Positions 4,747 through 6,355 of a stretch of DNA of 6,355 nt are shown piece after piece. Every line of letters starts with the position of its first letter. Position 1 is the stretch's first letter. A program made the position numbers and the translations under genes. Below the pieces are notes generated by a model, which was not told where the DNA came from, did no database searches, and worked only from the letters and a program-made list of their open reading frames with translations. This DNA comes from Nanobdellota archaeon (GTDB lineage: Archaea; Nanobdellota; Nanobdellia; Woesearchaeales; UBA12501), in contig JAHJCS010000123.1 in assembly GCA_018812465.1 (NCBI GenBank), positions 1-6,355 of the forward strand. The letters are read 5' to 3'.

Positions 4747-6355
4747 ATGAAAAAGATTATCTATATGTTAACTATATTGGCAGTATTTCTATTCTCTCTT
4801 TTCGCAATGAGCGGATGTGAGATGTCAGATGACGATCTTGCTGGAGATGCAATCCAGTCTGTTCTTAAAGCTGATTTTGGATTATGCAAGAAAGCTTTAA
4901 AGGGCACAAAAAGATGTTATGAACCAGAGAACAAGATATACACCTGCAAGCTGAAGCTTAGCAAATGGAAATGGACTGCTCCAGTTGTATGCGAGAATGG
5001 CTGCACTATAGATAAGACTATCAAGATAAATAAATGTAATATTTGCAAAGAAGGAACATATTCTTGTGATGGTACATTATCAAAGCTATGTTCTCTAAAT
5101 GAACTTATCCCTGACCAGGACTGCGGAACCTTAGGATGCAATGCTGAGACTGGACAGTGCAATGCACCTGCTGCACCACTGTGCGAGGAGGGAGAGACCA
5201 AGTGCTTCCCATCAACTGATCCTGCAGTACTTTCTGCATTAAGGACATGTACTAATGGGAACTGGGTGACAAGCCGTTGTGAACTTGGATGCAATGCAGA
5301 CCTTATTGCTTGTAAGACTGCCTGCGAAGATGGAACAGACAATGATGGTGATGGTCTTGTTGACTCTGAAGATCCAGGCTGCTATAAAATGATAACCCTT
5401 TCAACTCAGGGAGCAACAGAGGAAGACACTCTTCCAGTATGCTCTGACAACTTTGACAATGACAAAGATGGATTGACAGATTATCCTGAAGATCCTGGAT
5501 GCTCAAGTACAGATGATCCAAAAGAAGAGGATCCTTTGTGCAGCCCAGCACCTTGTGTTGTCATGGAGCAGACAGAATCAGGAAATCTAGTTGCTAGTGC
5601 TGATACTGGATCACCTTATGACTTGTTCATATGGGAAAGGACCGCAAAAGCAGTTGGTGGGCCTGCTGTAGGAACTCAGCTTTCGATGTACTATCCTTTC
5701 CTGAAGCCGACAGTGGATGCATCAAATACTAACGTCGAGCGTATGCTGAGCATTGTGAATCCTCAGACTAACCCTAATTTCAGCAATGGATGGGGATTAT
5801 CACTTACACAGATACCTACATCAAACGTGGTATATCCTGGATACACCCCTCTAAGTTTCACTTATAATGGAGCTAAAAACCCGGTGATGAGCTCATTTGG
5901 ATTTGATGCCCCTTTCCCAGGGACATTATGTATCAGGGCAATGACAACTAATATCTCAGCAGGAGAATCTGTGATATATACTGCTGGTCAAACTAGAGGA
6001 TATTCCATCGGGCAGGGTATAAGGGTCCTAAGAAATACTATAGGATTGCGTATAACGCCTAATGATAATATCCCCTGCGGCGATGGAATCGCACCTAACA
6101 CTGTTCCATGTGTTATAGTAAACAATTTCTGGGAACTAGGAAAAGAATATAACCTATGCATTGTATCAAAGAATGTGGGAGAAAATCTTCATGAGATAAC
6201 TGTCTACAAAGATGGTTCGCTTGTCAAAGGCCCGATCACAGTGAAGTGGAATTTGGAATCTTCAGGAGGCAGTGTCGGAGGAATCTCTCCAAGGAATAAC
6301 ATGTGGCACGGAACCCTCAGCGACCTGAGAGTGTACCCTTATGCTATGACTGCAA
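4747..6355 (+). CDS. Secreted cysteine-rich lipoprotein with Asp-rich repeats and LamG-like domain (C-terminus beyond window)
   Basis: 536 codons are visible with no stop before the right edge. Residues 1-23 are a signal peptide (MKK, then a hydrophobic core), ending in AMSGC, so C24 is a probable lipid-anchored cysteine. Residues 25-270 contain 24 cysteines. Those from 47 to 189 fall into three modules of six with the pattern C-C-C-C-x3-4-C-C. Two Asp-rich repeats follow at 193-212 and 232-252 (DNDGDGLVD and DNDKDGLTD, each flanked by Cys and ending DPGC), of the calcium-binding type. From about 275 onward the protein is beta-rich, and GTLSDLRVYPYAMT at 522-535 is the typical end of a LamG/concanavalin-like jelly roll. 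Two N-glycosylation sequons occur at N344 and N402. It should act outside the cell, anchored to the membrane, in adhesion, sugar or protein binding; the ligand is unknown. The ATG is set by the GAGGTG site. Confidence 0.85.
   Translation, partial: MKKIIYMLTILAVFLFSLFAMSGCEMSDDDLAGDAIQSVLKADFGLCKKALKGTKRCYEPENKIYTCKLKLSKWKWTAPVVCENGCTIDKTIKINKCNICKEGTYSCDGTLSKLCSLNELIPDQDCGTLGCNAETGQCNAPAAPLCEEGETKCFPSTDPAVLSALRTCTNGNWVTSRCELGCNADLIACKTACEDGTDNDGDGLVDSEDPGCYKMITLSTQGATEEDTLPVCSDNFDNDKDGLTDYPEDPGCSSTDDPKEEDPLCSPAPCVVMEQTESGNLVASADTGSPYDLFIWERTAKAVGGPAVGTQLSMYYPFLKPTVDASNTNVERMLSIVNPQTNPNFSNGWGLSLTQIPTSNVVYPGYTPLSFTYNGAKNPVMSSFGFDAPFPGTLCIRAMTTNISAGESVIYTAGQTRGYSIGQGIRVLRNTIGLRITPNDNIPCGDGIAPNTVPCVIVNNFWELGKEYNLCIVSKNVGENLHEITVYKDGSLVKGPITVKWNLESSGGSVGGISPRNNMWHGTLSDLRVYPYAMTA
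4885..5313 (+). repeat. Three tandem six-cysteine modules in the lipoprotein
   Basis: The modules cover residues 47-97 (4885-5037), 100-138 (5044-5160) and 146-189 (5182-5313). The numbers of residues between successive cysteines are 9-9-14-3-10, 6-7-10-4-6 and 6-14-9-3-6. Modules two and three share the opening C-x-E-G-x-x-x-C, a Leu before the third cysteine, and (E/T)LGCNA near the fifth; module one is more divergent. The pattern implies three small domains each held by three disulfides. The pairing is inference. Confidence 0.6.
5323..5502 (+). repeat. Two Asp-rich, calcium-type repeats in the lipoprotein
   Basis: Residues 193-212 (5323-5382) and 232-252 (5440-5502) both follow C-x-D-x-x-D-N-D-x-D-G-L-x-D-(x)n-D-P-G-C. 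The D-x-D-x-D-G spacing matches calcium loops of the thrombospondin type-3 kind, and the flanking cysteines probably close each unit. Nineteen unrelated residues separate the copies, and the second is followed by an acidic linker (TDDPKEEDP). Confidence 0.7.

Noticed and set aside
4917..5551. Two minus-strand open frames opposite the lipoprotein gene.
   Set aside because: They lie within a clearly coding region on the other strand and have His/Ser/Leu-rich compositions without any domain; they are shadows.

Overview
The window reads as a piece of an archaeal chromosome, most likely from a DPANN-type lineage such as Woesearchaeota or Pacearchaeota; the lineage is inference, not proof. The archaeal signals are direct. 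Four transcription units are each preceded by a BRE/TATA pair rather than a bacterial -35/-10. Two of these TATA boxes sit so close to the start codon that the mRNA should be leaderless. Shine-Dalgarno sites elsewhere are of the GAGGTG type, and the DNA is AT-rich with frequent ATA and AGA/AGG codons. The methionyl-tRNA synthetase carries four CxxC zinc knuckles.

Layout. Positions 1-1349 (minus strand) hold a compact operon read towards the left edge: a tandem Fis-type helix-turn-helix protein, a small two-CxxC zinc protein, a small charged helical protein, and the beginning of a membrane protein that runs off the window. Positions 1350-1633 are a divergent intergenic region with promoters facing both ways and a GATTAAA inverted repeat. 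Positions 1634-2464 (plus) encode a nucleotidyltransferase domain fused to a HEPN-like helical domain; its real start is probably a TTG codon, because the upstream ATG lies inside the TATA box. Positions 2465-2535 are a short convergent terminator region. Positions 2536-4617 (minus) encode full-length methionyl-tRNA synthetase with a C-terminal EMAPII-like tRNA-binding domain. From 4747 to the right edge (plus) runs the first 536 codons of a secreted lipoprotein: signal peptide with lipobox cysteine, three six-cysteine modules, two calcium-type Asp-rich repeats, and a LamG-like domain near the edge.

How the genes relate. Only the left-hand operon looks like a functional unit: a DNA-binding protein leading three small or membrane proteins of unknown role. 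The nucleotidyltransferase, MetRS and the lipoprotein each have their own promoter and appear independent. No RNA gene, CRISPR array, insertion sequence or attachment site was found. No intergenic gap exceeds 300 bases. The least familiar items are the duplicated Fis-type regulator and its small companions, the MNT-HEPN fusion with altered catalytic positions, and the multi-module lipoprotein. None of these by itself demonstrates a new system.
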